64,000 nucleotides of DNA from Aurifilum marmelostoma. Its lineage: Eukaryota > Ascomycota > Sordariomycetes > Diaporthales > Cryphonectriaceae. Numbering within the stretch: position 1 is the stretch's first letter; every line of letters begins with the position of its first letter. The position numbers and the translations under genes are program-made. Below are positions 47,761 through 60,430 of this stretch, one piece after another. The stretch is from contig JAMXSV010000028.1 in assembly GCA_027559495.1 (NCBI GenBank), positions 1,116,001 to 1,180,000 on the forward strand. Reading direction: 5' to 3'. The notes beneath the pieces are model-generated. The model ran no database searches, was not told the origin of the DNA, and saw only the letters and a list, made by a program, of their open reading frames with translations.

Positions 47761-49170
47761 TCATCGGTGGGAATAGTACCCATCAGAGACCGGCAGCGCA
47801 GTCGTCATTGAGGCTTGCGAGCCATGGTCGCCGGCTCCTGCCTGCGAGTACCAGCCGCCGGCGAATGCACCGGTAGACTTGCTCGGGACGGGAGCATAGG
47901 CCTGTTGGCCCCATGAGCCGTACCCCCCGACTGCGAGACGGACCCCGTCGAGGGCGAGATCGACGATGACGACACCCCGGCGTGGGGCTGCTCTGAAGCC
48001 ATGTTTGGCAGGGGCGGGTACATTTCGGCCGCTGTCATCGCTGCTGCTGATGAAGACGAAGCTGTCTTGCTGTCGTACGCAGATGTGGGCGGGTAAGGCT
48101 GCGGTCCCGCCTGCTGTGGCGCGTACCCGGACCACGACATGTCGTTTCTGCTGGAGGACTCGGCCCATCCTCCTTGGGCCCCAGAGGGGGGAGGCGTGTG
48201 GCCGTGGCTGTAGGCGGAGAAGGCGCTGGGGCCGAGTGCTGGCGCGCCGGACTCGTGACCCCCGTAGGCACCCCAAGAGCTGTGTTTCCCCCTACCGGAC
48301 CCGCTCGTGGACCCCGACATGGACCAGTTCGCAGCTATGCCTTGATTGTTGAAGTCAGGATACGCAGAACGGGCTAGCGATCCGGAACCCACTGCACGAA
48401 GTCGTTAATAAACCAGCACCACTCTTGTTATCTTCCTTTGCTTTTTTCTTTTCTTTTCTCCACTATCGCCTCTACTGCGACGAAGCCAACAAGTAACGGA
48501 TTTGGGCAGTGCTTACTCTTCATGTCTGATGGCTCTGCGAGTCCCATGTGATGGACCGAGGGAATCGTCAGGCTCCCGTGGTGTGTGCCGTGCAGATCCC
48601 CGAGGCGTCCACTCGGCACTCCTGGAGACGAAGACAGAGTTCCTGGGGCCCCTCTGTGTCCTCCAGACGGTCTCGATACCGATGGAGTCCGTGAATCTGA
48701 TGGCATTGGGTGGGTTACGGACTCGAATTTGCACTCCTTATTGAGTTTCTCACACATTTTGCACCTGTGCCCAGGCGGGCCAGGCTGACACCGGATCTTT
48801 CGGTGTCGACAGCATGCTATCGTTTTCCAACAAATCTCCTGTCAGATCAGCTCATCATGCAACGTCAAGCGGCGGGCGACTTACTGCATGCTGTCGTCGC
48901 GCGGTGGTAGCCCAGCTTGTTCCGCTTCTTGTCGGCGGCAGTCATCCTGGCTTCGTCGGAACCTGGGGTCGGAGGCTCCATCTCCATGTTCATCGAGTGA
49001 GAACCGGAGCGCTTCAGATCATATGGCATCCTGGGTGAGCCATGTCCCCCTGGCCGATCCGGTGATCCCATGCCCATTCCAGTGACAAGTGACCCCATGG
49101 AGTAGCCGGCCTGGTATGGAGGGGGAGGCGTGCCAGGCGAAGGATACTGGTAGGACATTATATCATGCAT
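47761..49170 (-). CDS. Small Zn2Cys6 transcription factor, with one frameshift near the 3' end
   Basis: Exons 49170-48885, 48816-48517 and 48391-47761; about 405 residues after one correction. It is a fungal binuclear zinc-cluster DNA-binding protein. Six Cys lie at 95, 98, 105, 114, 117 and 124 (C-x2-C-x6-C-x8-C-x2-C-x6-C; CRHRKIRCQPG, HRCKMCEKLNKECKF), and intron 1 splits the codon between the first two. The domain is preceded by a Pro/Gly/Met-rich segment (YQYPSPGTPPPPYQ) and a basic ADKKRNKLGYHR. The rest is Ser/Gly/Tyr-rich, with no fungal-specific middle homology domain. The frame breaks at a C6 run (47923-47928, plus strand). One additional base turns an abrupt end into a Gly/Tyr/Ser-rich tail ending PVSDGYYSHR, in keeping with the preceding sequence. 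Without it the protein would stop at 47805. Target genes cannot be inferred. Confidence 0.85.
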
Positions 49171-51041
49171 CGGGGTGCAAAATGCCTCGAGGATCGTTTG
49201 ACGGTCGACGCGAGCAAGTTTCCGAAAGTTTTCGAGAACCCGTCTGAAGAATGTTTGGTAATGTAGATATGCAAGGCTCTCTGGAATGGAGTGTCTCTTT
49301 TAGATGGCGATTCGGACCATTCGGACCAAGGACTGAGACCACTACGACTCGAGGCAGGCAGACGCTCTTCTCCTTTGATGAACTTGGGTGTGCGTAGGTG
49401 TGCGGATGTTGTCGAATTTCTTTTCCAAAAGAGAGGATCCCTTGCTACGTCCGTGGCGAAGCTGATTCTTCTGGCCCTTAACTAACGAGCCTGACAGTGG
49501 GGGAGGGGGGGTTGGAGTGCCGTGCGAAGAGGACTGGTTGACCGACTGACTCCTGGGAATAACGTTCACGGGCCCTTGTAGTCTTCCGTCAATGTCTCAG
49601 CTAAGAGCTCGCTACAGACGGAGACGGAAAAGGGTATAGTAACTCTTGTGGGTATTGAGAGTCCTGACTCCTCCACCCCAATCGAAGGCGAGAGGGGCCA
49701 AGCAGGAAAAAAGACAAATTTATGTCTGCAAGAGGAATAGCCAACTGTGCCAGCCTTTCGTAAAGGGGGGGGCGAGAAGACAAAGAGAGGTAGCAAGGTA
49801 TCGGACCAATGGACTTGAAGTGTTGCCAGCCCAGTGTATAACTGGCGCCTTGGAGGGGCCCGGAGGCGAGGGTACTACTGCTTAGATGCAGTATGCTGAA
49901 AGGGGACAGAACGTGTTTTGCGAAGAGGGACCGGAGTGAGACTCTGATGCAGTCCGTCTGGCCTTGTTTGAGTGGTCGGGTTCAATACGAAGGACTGTGT
50001 GGATGGATCGCAATGCCTTAGCTCAGGGCGTCGGTGGGCGACACCCCGGGCCTGCGTCTTGAGAGCGAGCTGCTGGTGGTAGCAACGGGTGTGGAGGGGC
50101 AGCGTTGCAACGGCCGCACTTAGATGGAGGGGGAGCAAAATATGCGGGCGGTGTCCAGCCACAGGAATACTGCGCTGTGCCTGTCCTGCGCCTGCGACGA
50201 GCTGGCCCTGTTTCGGCGGACGAGGCGAGTCCTGCGTCCAGACTGACCAGGAAGAACACCTCCTCGTGGGCTAGACCCTCAAGCAGTCCACCGCCCCAGG
50301 GTATCTACTGATGGTCTAGAAGCCCGCCCTAAGTCAGGGCTCTGGCTGGCTGGCCTGGCACACCGTCACAAAATATACGTGGCAGTGTATGAGTGAGTAT
50401 TTCCGGAGCCTGGCGCCTCGAAGATGAAACGTCCTCTTTCGGAGCCTGAGAGAAAAATTGGTACTGATGTTGGAGGGAGCCAACAGTTAGCCACCGGCCC
50501 GAGCTGGGGTGTTTCGTGGTAATTCCGTGTGCCGATATGTGGTGGAGGATGTGCACTGGCAGCCCTGCCTTTTGCTGGGAAGCTGAAAGGGCGGACGATG
50601 AACGCGCGCAGAGATGCTGATGAAAGAAACCAGGTGCCCAAGCATGCCTCTTCAAAGAGCGCACCTTGCCGTGTTCAGACTGCCCTCCCCAATAGTCCTG
50701 CAAAAATCGGTCGATTCTTGCTGCTGATCTGAGACAGAGGCTTTTTCCTTTTCAAGAGCTGTCCATGGCGGGCAGCACTTGGGGAATCTTGGCGGGTCCG
50801 ACCAGACGCGACTGTCTAATGAGATAATTTCTTGCTCGGCCTTTGCTTCTGTTGCTGCCCAGCCCTGTCTTTCAGCCCGTCTGTATTTCTTGCTTCCTTC
50901 TACTAGGGGTAGGGAACTTTTGCTGCAGAGACGGGCCGCCCAGGAGGACAGCAGGTGGATCTCAACAGAGCGAGGATCGCGATGACTAATGGAAACGATG
51001 GTTCTTATTCGAGAAGGGGCGTGTATGAGAGAGGGTGGGGA

Positions 51042-51067
51042 TGGGGGGGGGGGGAGGGGGGGGGGAG
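51042..51067 (+). repeat. G-rich tract with quadruplex potential
   Basis: Two runs of ten or more G separated by one A, preceded by further G3-G4 runs from 51033. One strand could fold as a G-quadruplex. It lies about 1.9 kb upstream of the Zn2Cys6 start codon. Confidence 0.75.
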
Positions 51068-52400
51068 GAACGAGCAATGACTGACGGGGGCTCTGCAGGT
51101 CAAGAGAAACCGTCGGGTTGACCCTTTACTTTTCCCTTTATTTACATTGGCTGCAAGCCGGAGTGGAGGGTGACTGACAGGACAGAGCACTAGGACTGCA
51201 AGACAGGGTCAAGCGAGCAAGCCCAGTTGACCTTGTCGAGGTTCGAAAAGGCCCAGCTAGGAGTCAGCAGGTGGACAAAGCAGAAAAAGGAAAGATACAT
51301 CCGGCCTTGATCACAAGTCGAAGGGGAAAAAACTGAAACATTCGCCGCATGCGGATAAAGGCGAATAGTCCCACCCCTTCGAGATGCTCGCCTCCTCTTG
51401 CGCAGAATCGTCACCCTGGCTGGGACACATCATCCAGAGTAGCTATGGGTCTATCCAGACGTCGAATGAGAGAGCGAGAGGGAGCGAGAGGGAAGAATGC
51501 AGTCATCTTTTCTCTCTGGATGTGTCACCTTGGAGTTTATCCATCGTGTTCGACCTGCTTCCCTTCAGTTCTGGCTATATATGTCTTACATCTGAAGCAG
51601 GTCCAAGTTCTACCAGCACTCTGCCAGATTTCGTCACCAGTCCAGATAGCAGAGTTGGGACAGTACAGGCTATAAACGTTCCCTTGCAGCGTGTCAAACA
51701 GGCGAGGTCACTTTTGCGGCGCAACTTCAGCCAGGGGGGGGGGGATGTGTTGTCAAGCACAACCGTCCTGATTGGACTGCTCTCCACGGGCCAGAGCCAA
51801 GCCACACGAATAGCGGCTGTATTTTTGTCCTCCCTCTTTGCGCCATTAGCCTGCACATCATATCATGAACTTCCTTTTTGCGGCCCCCCACATTCCCTCG
51901 CGGCGAGTCATGACGACGCTGCTTGGCGTGCGCGCGCGTCGAGGACGTCCATTCTCTGAGATAAGTATGGTACATAAAGACATGCGCCTGTAGGTGCGCG
52001 AGCAAAACCCGTGCCGGGCTTCTGTTGGACGGATCCTCCCAGCACGCCAGGGTCTTGTGTGGAGCCACTACTGCGTGTAATCAGAGGCCGTACATTATGC
52101 TACATGTACTGTACTGTACGTACATAAGTACAGCATCACAGAGGGGGGGGGGGGGGCGACGACCTGACAAGGCGGGTTCTTTTGCTGGGAAATGTCTAGT
52201 CAACTGCCGGTCCTGCCTGCTCTGCCTTGTCAGAAGCATGGGCCTGAGAAACATAGCCAATAATGCCATTCCACCTCAACCCTCAACCCCGGGGGGTGTT
52301 TGACCGGTGATCCCACCTCGCATGGTCCTTGGCAACCATCAGGCGGTCGTGGCGGTCTCGAGGGTCTTCCGCTCATGGACTTCCTGTAGTGCCGCCTTTA

Positions 52401-52420
52401 TTTTTTTTTTTTTTTTTTTT
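52401..52420. repeat. Poly-T tract of about 20
   Basis: Uninterrupted T run in the long gene-free region. Confidence 0.85.
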
Positions 52421-52550
52421 CTCTTTCTGTCCATGAGGTGACATTCTTTACGGGGACCAGGCGAAGAACAAGGGCTCGCCGGGCTGCTGTTGGCCGGAAC
52501 ACTCCGGCCTCTTGCTCCTTTATTGATGTAACCGTGGCTCGTCATAAAGG

Positions 52551-52551
<1 letters not shown>

Positions 52552-52582
<31 letters not shown>
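52552..52582. repeat. (GT)n microsatellite, about 15 units
   Basis: Perfect GT dinucleotide repeat ending in GTAT. It encodes nothing recognisable. Confidence 0.95.
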
Positions 52583-52585
<3 letters not shown>

Positions 52586-52874
52586 CCCAGTATGCAGCAA
52601 AGGATGCTCAATAAAAATAGTGCTCAAGCAAAATACTATCCGGCACGCTTTGTTCCTGTTTACTCGTTCAGCGCTAAACTTCTCTACCTTTTCCTTCTTG
52701 CCTTGTCTTGCGCCGCCCCCCAACCCTTCCACCCATTCCCCAAAGTCCGGTGTTTTGAAAGAAAATGGCTGGGGGACAAAGACCAACCTTTCCCCCTCCC
52801 TCGCGTTCCATGCAGGGGTCTCAGATGTGAGTCGGCCCCTGCGTAAGTACATAGTAGTTGATTATCCACAAGAG

Positions 52875-52894
52875 TCTCTCTCTCTCTCTCTCTC
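52875..52894. repeat. (TC)n microsatellite
   Basis: Ten TC units. Confidence 0.9.
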
Positions 52895-52970
52895 GTGTGC
52901 CTTGGCTTCTTTGCTTTGTTCTCTGCCCAATTCTTTGACTCGATATCTGGACTTGAGGTTTTTTTGGTGG

Positions 52971-52997
52971 TTTTTTTTTTTTTTTTTTAAAAAAAAA
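52971..52997. repeat. T18/A9 inverted homopolymer
   Basis: A run of T directly followed by a run of A, able to form a short perfect hairpin without loop constraints. Confidence 0.8.
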
Positions 52998-55079
52998 TAC
53001 CTCATCTGGAAGGGTATCTTTTGCGAAAAGAGGAGACTAACAGGTCATGTCGATATTCGGCTCTGAGATCCGAAAAATCCGGAGCGCTGTTGTTTGTTCC
53101 CGGAAACATAGAGAGTCTTACCCGAAGAAATAAAGAGAAAAAAAAAAAAAAAACAGTACTTCTTTTTTGTTATCAAAAACAAGAAAAATTGGAAATCTTT
53201 AGGCATCCATGGCAACGTTCGCTTTTTCTTTTTTTCAGAAGGTAGGGTCGTCAAGGTCCCACGGCCGGCCAACGCATCTCGCATTACCTCCTCCGGGTCA
53301 TCCTTACCAGCGGCCTGGAAGTGCAAAGTCCCGCCCGGCCGCGGGGGGGGGGCAGGTTACATTTTTTCCAATAAGAAAACGGCTGTAGCCGTCAACCAGC
53401 CCTTGGGCTGTTTTGCTTTTCAAAGAAGGGGGGCTGCTACATATGTTGGAAGCATGCATGCCCGATCAGCCGCAGGCTGTGGACCACCCCGCCACCGCGA
53501 CAAGTAGCAGTGGCAGTAATAATAGAAGTACTGTAGTAGTAAGGCTCAGCCAGGTACCATCGGAATTATCATTCTGGGGGGGGGGGGGAGAGGTGGTTGG
53601 GTTGGGCGCCCCACCAACCCTACCGGCTGGGGGGGTTTTTTCCCAAATGCTCCATAGTATGTAAGGGAAACATCGAATCGGAAGATGTGAGGCTGTTTCT
53701 GACCCCTTGAGCCCGGGCCCAAAGAGGGATGTATGGACGATGTGCTGCTGAAAATGCTGTCAGCAAAGCACACTCGGAACAGCAGCAGCAGCGAATGGAT
53801 CTGCCAGTTGCCTTTCTGGGTTTTCCCCTTTCATTTTTTTTCTTTCCCCCCTGCTTTTTCTTTCTATCTTCTTTCTCTTGCCCACCCGAAAGAACAGCCA
53901 CAGCAATCAGATCCAAAGTAGGCAAAGACAGATGCAGAGACGAGCTGAAAGGCAGCGCTAGTAGATGTAAGTGAAGGGGTCGAATGTAACTAGCAGCAGT
54001 AGTAGCAGTTAGAAAGCTCCCTGTCCTTTTTTTTTTTTTTTTCTTCTTGGGCCTGGCAAAAGAAAACTGGTCTCTATGCGGCCAGCATTTTTTCTCAAAA
54101 TAGATTCATCAGGCGGGGATCATAACAAATAATATCATGTTGTGCTCAGGTTTTTAGTGTCACCGACATCGTATTACGAAGTTTTTGTTGCTCCTATCCT
54201 ATGCATGTATGTGCCTGGGGTGTGGCAGGGTGTTGTTGGCTGACCTTTGTCTTGAATTTGGAATAATAATCATTGCACATGCCTGTGTGGGAGGGCGAGA
54301 GGAGAGAGAGAGACAGGCAGGAGGTTCGGAATTCCCTTTGTTGGCTATGTACATAAGTGGTGGGGAACATGGAGGCAGAGACCGACCTCAGGCAGGGAGA
54401 GACAATGTGGAGAAATGGTCAACAACAGTCTGCTGACATAACAATGAAGCAGTCCCTCGAGTACCCTACCAGTGCCTACTACAAGGGTATACAAGATGAC
54501 TTGCACATTGACAAGTACACCAAGTTGTCGCACAGGGGTATGCGGCAGATCTACAAGTGATAATTATAATGTACTATGTCATTTCGATTGCATTCCAGGC
54601 TACAGTTGCCCTCCCGGTCACTACGGTAGGCAGGCAGGCAGGTACCTAACAAGCACACTCTGATGAACATTCTGGATCCTGATCATTGCTACAACCCTCC
54701 TCACCACCCACAACAGCCATGGACTTCTGTCGTCAAACTAAATCTATTTTCTTTAGAACCCTCCTATTAACAAAAGGAAACGAGGACGAGAAGAAGAAAA
54801 ACATTTTTTTTAAAAAAAAAAAATGGACGGAATCAAGGGAAACCAACACCGCCTTACGAACCCCCCCCCCCTCCTGGTCCTCCTCCTCCTCTTCCGCGCA
54901 CCCCTTGCCTAAGTACGTACCTTTTTTAGCACGCCCTCACTAAGAAGAAAAGAAAAAAAGACACCCACACCACCACCCCCCCCCTCGTCGAGACACACAC
55001 ACGTCAAAACTTGCAACGTTGAACCTTCCCCTAGCACTTACAAGACGTCATCTCCTCCAAGTCGAACCACCACGTCTCT

Positions 55080-55101
55080 TCTCTCTCTCTCTCTCTCTCT
55101 C
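55080..55101. repeat. (CT)n microsatellite
   Basis: About eleven CT units. Confidence 0.9.
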
Positions 55102-55618
55102 AAGCTTGCTGTCGCGGGTCGCGGACCGTTGCAAACCCCCCTCGCCACCGACCGACCTAAGAAAGAAGAGCCTTTCAACCCAAACTTACACTAAGTACCC
55201 AGACCTCACTAACAAAGTATCAAACCTAAAAAAAAAAAAAAAACCTTTTACTGCACTGTCCTTTTCCTTGGGGTGGCCTGACTGTCCTGGTCATTGACTG
55301 CCTTGCCTTGTTCCCCCCCCCCCCCGGCCTCGAGGGAGGGGGCTGAGAGGGTCGTAGTCGCGCAAATGCACAGAGCCAAGGTCGACATCGAGGGAAAAAA
55401 AGAAGAGAAAAAAAAAAAAAACGGTGAGAAGGAATAAAGTTCTGTTCCGCAAGCGGTCTGATTCCCAAGCTCACAAAAGTGATGTAATACTACATCGAGA
55501 CTCGATACCGCCTCCCCCCCCCCCAAAAAAAAGAATACCAAGAGAGGAAAGGGGGTAGGGAGGGAGGGGGTTGGTTGGATTGATCGGTCTGATGCCGTGG
55601 ATCGATATGGTTGGTCCG

Positions 55619-55640
55619 ATTATTATTATTATTATTATTT
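55619..55640. repeat. (ATT)n microsatellite
   Basis: Seven near-perfect ATT/TTA units next to a G-rich segment. Confidence 0.9.
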
Positions 55641-57474
55641 TTGAAGGGGGGGCGCGGAAGTGTTGCTTTTCTTCTTTTTCCTTCCCCCATCCTCGCTTGC
55701 AGGGCTTGCAGGGCAAGGGGGGGAGGGGGGGACAAAAAAGAAAAAGGAAGGAGAATCAAAACCAACTTCAGGCTCAACTCGGGTGTCAGGTGATGGATGG
55801 CTGGTTCGGCATGCCCATCTGACACCTAAATGACTTTAAGGAAAAAGCAAAAAAAAAAAGACATCTCTGGTGGGCCCAAGAGGGATCGACCCACACAAGC
55901 ATGTGTGAGTGTATGAGAGTGACATGGAAAAAGCAATCATGATACATCTAATTAGTACTACTCTCCTCGCGTATCGTCCTCCAAAGGCCTCAACTACCGC
56001 GAGACGTAATGAGGGGGCCCCACGCACGTAGCATCAACAGCCGCCTTAAGCTCTTTTCAACCTCGTCCTGCAATGTTCATTTCATTCACCGCCAGTTTGA
56101 TTTGTACATTTGTTTGCCTTGTTCTCCTTCCCCCCTCCTCAGATCGCCGGCCTGTGCAAGGCTGTGCCCTTCACACATCCCGTCCCATCTCCACCTCACT
56201 AACCCACGAGGCGACCGTCCTTGACGGCGTCGAATTTTCCCCCCCAGGCCCCCCCCTCTACCTGCCTGCCTGTCTGGCCTCTATGTCTCTGGTTCTGACC
56301 ACCGGGTCTTTCTTCTCATCCCTCTCCTCTTCTCTCCACTCGAGTCGAGCACGTCTTTCCACGGAGCCTAGACGTCACCCTTGCGCCGGCAGCCCCTCCG
56401 GCCCTGGGCATAGTAACACCGCCGTCTCGAGTAGGGAGGACATATCTGAGAAAAGAGTGGGTTTGACCGTTCCACAGACAAGGATGAGAGAAGAAGGAAA
56501 AGAAAGTAGGTACCTCCTCGGCCGAGACACTGCCCTCCCTGCTGCACTTACAATGTCATCATGTGTGTACTACCATTCACAAGGGGCACGAACGAGTCCG
56601 TCCATGTTCCAGAATCCAAATTAGGTGAGAAATGTCGAACGACTCTTGTGTGTGTTGTCTTGTGGTTTTAGTAGGGGTCTGTCTCTCGGCTCAGCGGCAA
56701 GACGAGGCAAGGATAGAAGATCAGATGACAACTGACTTGTCTGCTTCCAACGTGATTTCGTATGCTCGTTCAGCTGTGAAGGGTCCGAGTAGTCGTGTGC
56801 ACACACTCGAGTATCCAGACTCGTGCTCGACTCGAGCCACACACTTATTTCCTTCCTATTCACACCACAGAGGACCTGAATCGTACCTAATCACCAGCCA
56901 GACACTTCGGAGTTGCATAGCCAAAAGTCAAAATGAGTCTGCTGCTATATTTTGAAATGTGGTATCAAACCTGTGCTCCAGCCAATGTTCACTTCCAGTC
57001 CCTAATATAAATTCAACACATAGACGCCGGGGGGTATAGAATGCAGAGATGACTTTCAGCAGAGAAAACGAAAAGAAAAAAAGAAAGAAAGAAAGAAAGA
57101 CAGAGTGATGATATGAGGATGAGGATGAGGGATCCACGATATGGCTGGCTTCATCTTGCCGCCACTTGGTCTTCCCTCGCTGGAGCCAATCTGAGAGCAT
57201 CGAGAGAAAGAGCCTGGCCTTCTCAAGCCTGGATCCCGCACAGAGACGGAGGGGATGATATAGAATCAAGACTTGGCACACCACCCGCTCATATGTAGAT
57301 GCTTGCACCTGAAAAAACGCCGTGCTGTAATAAAAGAGGTGTGTCGACGTGGCAGATAAAAACGAAAACGGAGTAAGGTGATGCAAAAGTAGCAAGTATC
57401 TCAGATGTGGCTAGGGCGACGGGACATGCTGAGGCGTCCTGGTTCTCCAGCGCCATGATGTTGAGCTCAGCTTC

Positions 57475-60385
57475 TCATCGCCAGCGTGGTCGATCTTTCG
57501 GCTTGTCACTCGTAGACACACTGTTCCCTCTGGTGAGCCCAAGCCTCGAGCTCAAGGCGCTGGCGCTGGGCGGGGGGCTCGCGCGGCCGCCGTCCGTGAC
57601 CTCCTTCCTGAACTTTGGGGTCGGCAGCATGCTGTTTCGCCGCGACGTGGTGGCCAGGGAGGTTGCTGGGCGTGGTGCCATCCCGAGCTCAGCTGTCGCG
57701 GGCGGCTGCAGTGACGTTCGTCGGGCCGAAGGGCCCTGGCGGGCCGGTGGTAGCTGGAGCTTGCTGACGGGTCTCGAGGGGGACTCTGGGCCGGGGAAGG
57801 GCGAGACGGCCCTGCGTGTGGGCAGCCTGGAGCTCATCGGGGCGGCGAGGGACGAGTGAGAGCGGACCGGCGTGGCTGCAGCCTTGACTCTCGAGAAGGG
57901 GCTTGGCGTGGTGAGGCTGAGGGGCTTGAAGTTGTGGCCAGTGTCGAGATTGGACGTGTTGGTCGAGCCGTTCCATCTTGGCCGATGCGCCAGGGTGGAT
58001 GCCGGCCGTGGTATGCTGCCAGCACCAGGCCGACTTGCAGTAGGGGTGGCAGAGCCCCCACGGCTGGGCGTCGACACGCCGCCAAAGGTGGACAGCCTCG
58101 GGACAGGCTTGCGGGTGATGGCGGGTGTGTTGGCCGAGATCGACCGCCGTGCTGGCTGTGGCATATGACTGCTGACGCTGCTGGACGAGCGACGGGCGCG
58201 CGTGGCTGGGGTGGCACTGGAGCCTGGGGTCCTGGTGCCGACGCCCAGCCCGGACATGATGACAGACGAGGGGGGCGAGGTGTGCGGGGTCTCCAGGCCG
58301 CTGCCCGCGACGGAGGAAGACCTGTCGTTGGAGAGCATGCTCGAGATGGAGTCGCGTAGGTGGGCACCCTGCCTGTCGGTGTGGAGCTCGTCCAGCACCA
58401 GGTCCGTCTCCTTGATCTCGTTCTTGAGGTCCTCCCACTTGGCCTGCATCTCGGTGTGCAGCCTCAGGATCTCGCCGTTGACCGTAAGGCGGTCCTTGAC
58501 ACCCCGCTCGATGATGAGCAGGACGCGGTCGATGGCGGGGCCGTAGTGCATCTTCTTGCCCTCGTAGCTCTCGACCTTCTTGAGGAAGGCAGGCTGGTTC
58601 GTCAGGTGCATGCCGGCATCGACAGCCTCCTTCAGCCTAGCGACGCTCCGGTCTACAGACTCGGTCATCTTCTCGGCCTGGCGGGCGGCCCCGCGGAACA
58701 CGAGAACCCACCGGTCCTCGCCGAGCTCCCTGCGCAGGCCGTCGGCGTCCTTCTCGAGCTTCTTGTAGCTGGCGTCCAGGGCCTCGCGCCGCATCTCCAG
58801 CTCCTCGACGGCCGTGGGGAACGACCTGTCGGCACGAGCCTCAAAGGTAGACAGCCGCATCGGCAGGAAGTCCAGAGACGCCCTGAGGGGCTGCATCCTG
58901 GCAAACAGGGCCAGGACGCTGGAGTCATCCGCCGATATCGCGGGCCCGCCCGAGGACGGAGAACCGGGGCTCGTGGGCGGGACGGCTGCGAGGCTGAAGC
59001 GGTTTGCGCCCGCCGCCGCCGCCTTCGCACGGGTGGCTGTAGGAGTCATCTCCTCGGAGATGGTGTTCAGATCGCCTGCGTCGGCGGCGTCAGCACCACC
59101 GCCTGCACCGGCCATGGCCGATCTGTGGCGCTTCTCCTCCATCTCGAAGACCAGGCGCCGCAGCTCGCCGAGCTCGGTCTCGATCTCGCCGAGCACCACG
59201 TTCCAGAGCTCCTCCCACTCCATGGCGATCTCGACCTGGCCCCGCACGCTGCGCAGGGTGGTGCGGATGCTGGTCCACTCCTCCATAATAGCCTCCATCT
59301 GGGTGACGGCCTTGGTCAGGTCGTCGGTGGACACGTTGGCTATGTCGCTGCGGGTCTGGAGCTCCTCGATCGCGGTCACGTAGACATCGATCAGGCCGGC
59401 AAAGCGCGATGCTGCGCTCTCCACCTCCTCCAGGCCCTCGCGCCCGCCTGCGGCCGACCACTCGACGTCATCGTCGCTGTCGAGGCCCGAGATGACCTCG
59501 GAGGCCTTGGAGATCCAGCTCCTGATCTGCTCGGCGGCACCGATCAGGGCCTTGACGGCAGCCTGGGCGGTCGGGATCGCGGCGACCTTACCTGCGAGCG
59601 ACTCGGCGTCCGGCAGCTGCAGCGAGGTCAGCTGGCCCAGCTGGTTGGCGAACGAGGCGCGCGAGATGGTGTAGATGGAACCTGCGCGCTGCAGGCCGAG
59701 GGGGTTGAACAGGGCACTCTCCGGGCTGAAGGGCTGGCTGGGCAGTGGCGGCGTGTCCTTGGCGGGGACGGGCGGGGGCGACTGCTCAGGCGAGGGGGGC
59801 AGCCTCGCGTCGCGTTCGATGTGCTCCCTCCGCGTGTCCAGTGTGACCTTTGTGCCATTGCCGTTGCTGTGATCGGGCAGACGGTACTTGTTTGTGTCCA
59901 TGTCGAGGGCGGCAGCTGTGGCGTTTGCTGCTGCTGCTGCTGCTGCAGAGGGCGCGAGCTCGTGCTCGTGTAGCAGCTCGGGGCGGTCCTCTGCGCCGGG
60001 GCTCTCGAGGATCTGTATTGTGGGGATGTCGATGTCTTCGGGGGTGATGGCGTCGGTCTCGGCGTCGGCGTCCTTGCTCGACCTCGTGGACTTCAGGCTC
60101 GTCTTGGACGGGATCCGCACGATGCCCCTCCAGGGCTTCCCCCGGCGCTCTATGACGAAATTTCCCAGGTGTTGCTGGTGTGACGCCTCGATCTGGCGGA
60201 TCTGCTCCTCGGACAGCTTGCCGACGCGGTCGTTCCCCCTGGTGGGACACCTGCGACAGCTTCTTGGAGGCGCCGAGGCCGAGTGCCTTCAGCCGCGCAG
60301 CGAGGCCGGGAGAGAGCTTTCGGGTCTGGTGCTGTTGTTGGGCTGGGACAAGGCTCGGGGGATCAGCAAGCTGGTGGTTGGGACG

Positions 60386-60430
<45 letters not shown>

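Larger units (their letters stand above)
49171..57474. other. 8.3 kb gene-free region upstream of the Zn2Cys6 gene
   Basis: No ORF here has domain-like sequence; the longest (51384-51959, 52551-53066 and 56073-56624, all plus) are low-complexity or Pro/Ser/Leu-rich and unspliceable. The region is packed with homopolymers and microsatellites: G runs near 51044, 52143 and 53577, T20 at 52401, (GT)n at 52552, T18/A9 at 52971, (CT)n near 55080 and (ATT)n near 55619. It probably contains the promoter and long 5' leader of the regulator, and KAR9 3' sequence at its right end. Confidence 0.55.

Noticed and set aside
51384..53066. ORFs of 171 and 191 codons in the long gene-free region
   Set aside because: Contain microsatellite-derived Cys/Val runs or Ser-rich sequence; no conserved features.
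56073..56624. Plus-strand ORF of 183 codons
   Set aside because: Composition like untranslated pyrimidine-rich sequence; nothing family-like.
58360..59973. Plus-strand ORF of 537 codons
   Set aside because: It lies opposite KAR9 coding sequence; G+C-rich codons leave the complementary frame open. Its sequence has no family features.
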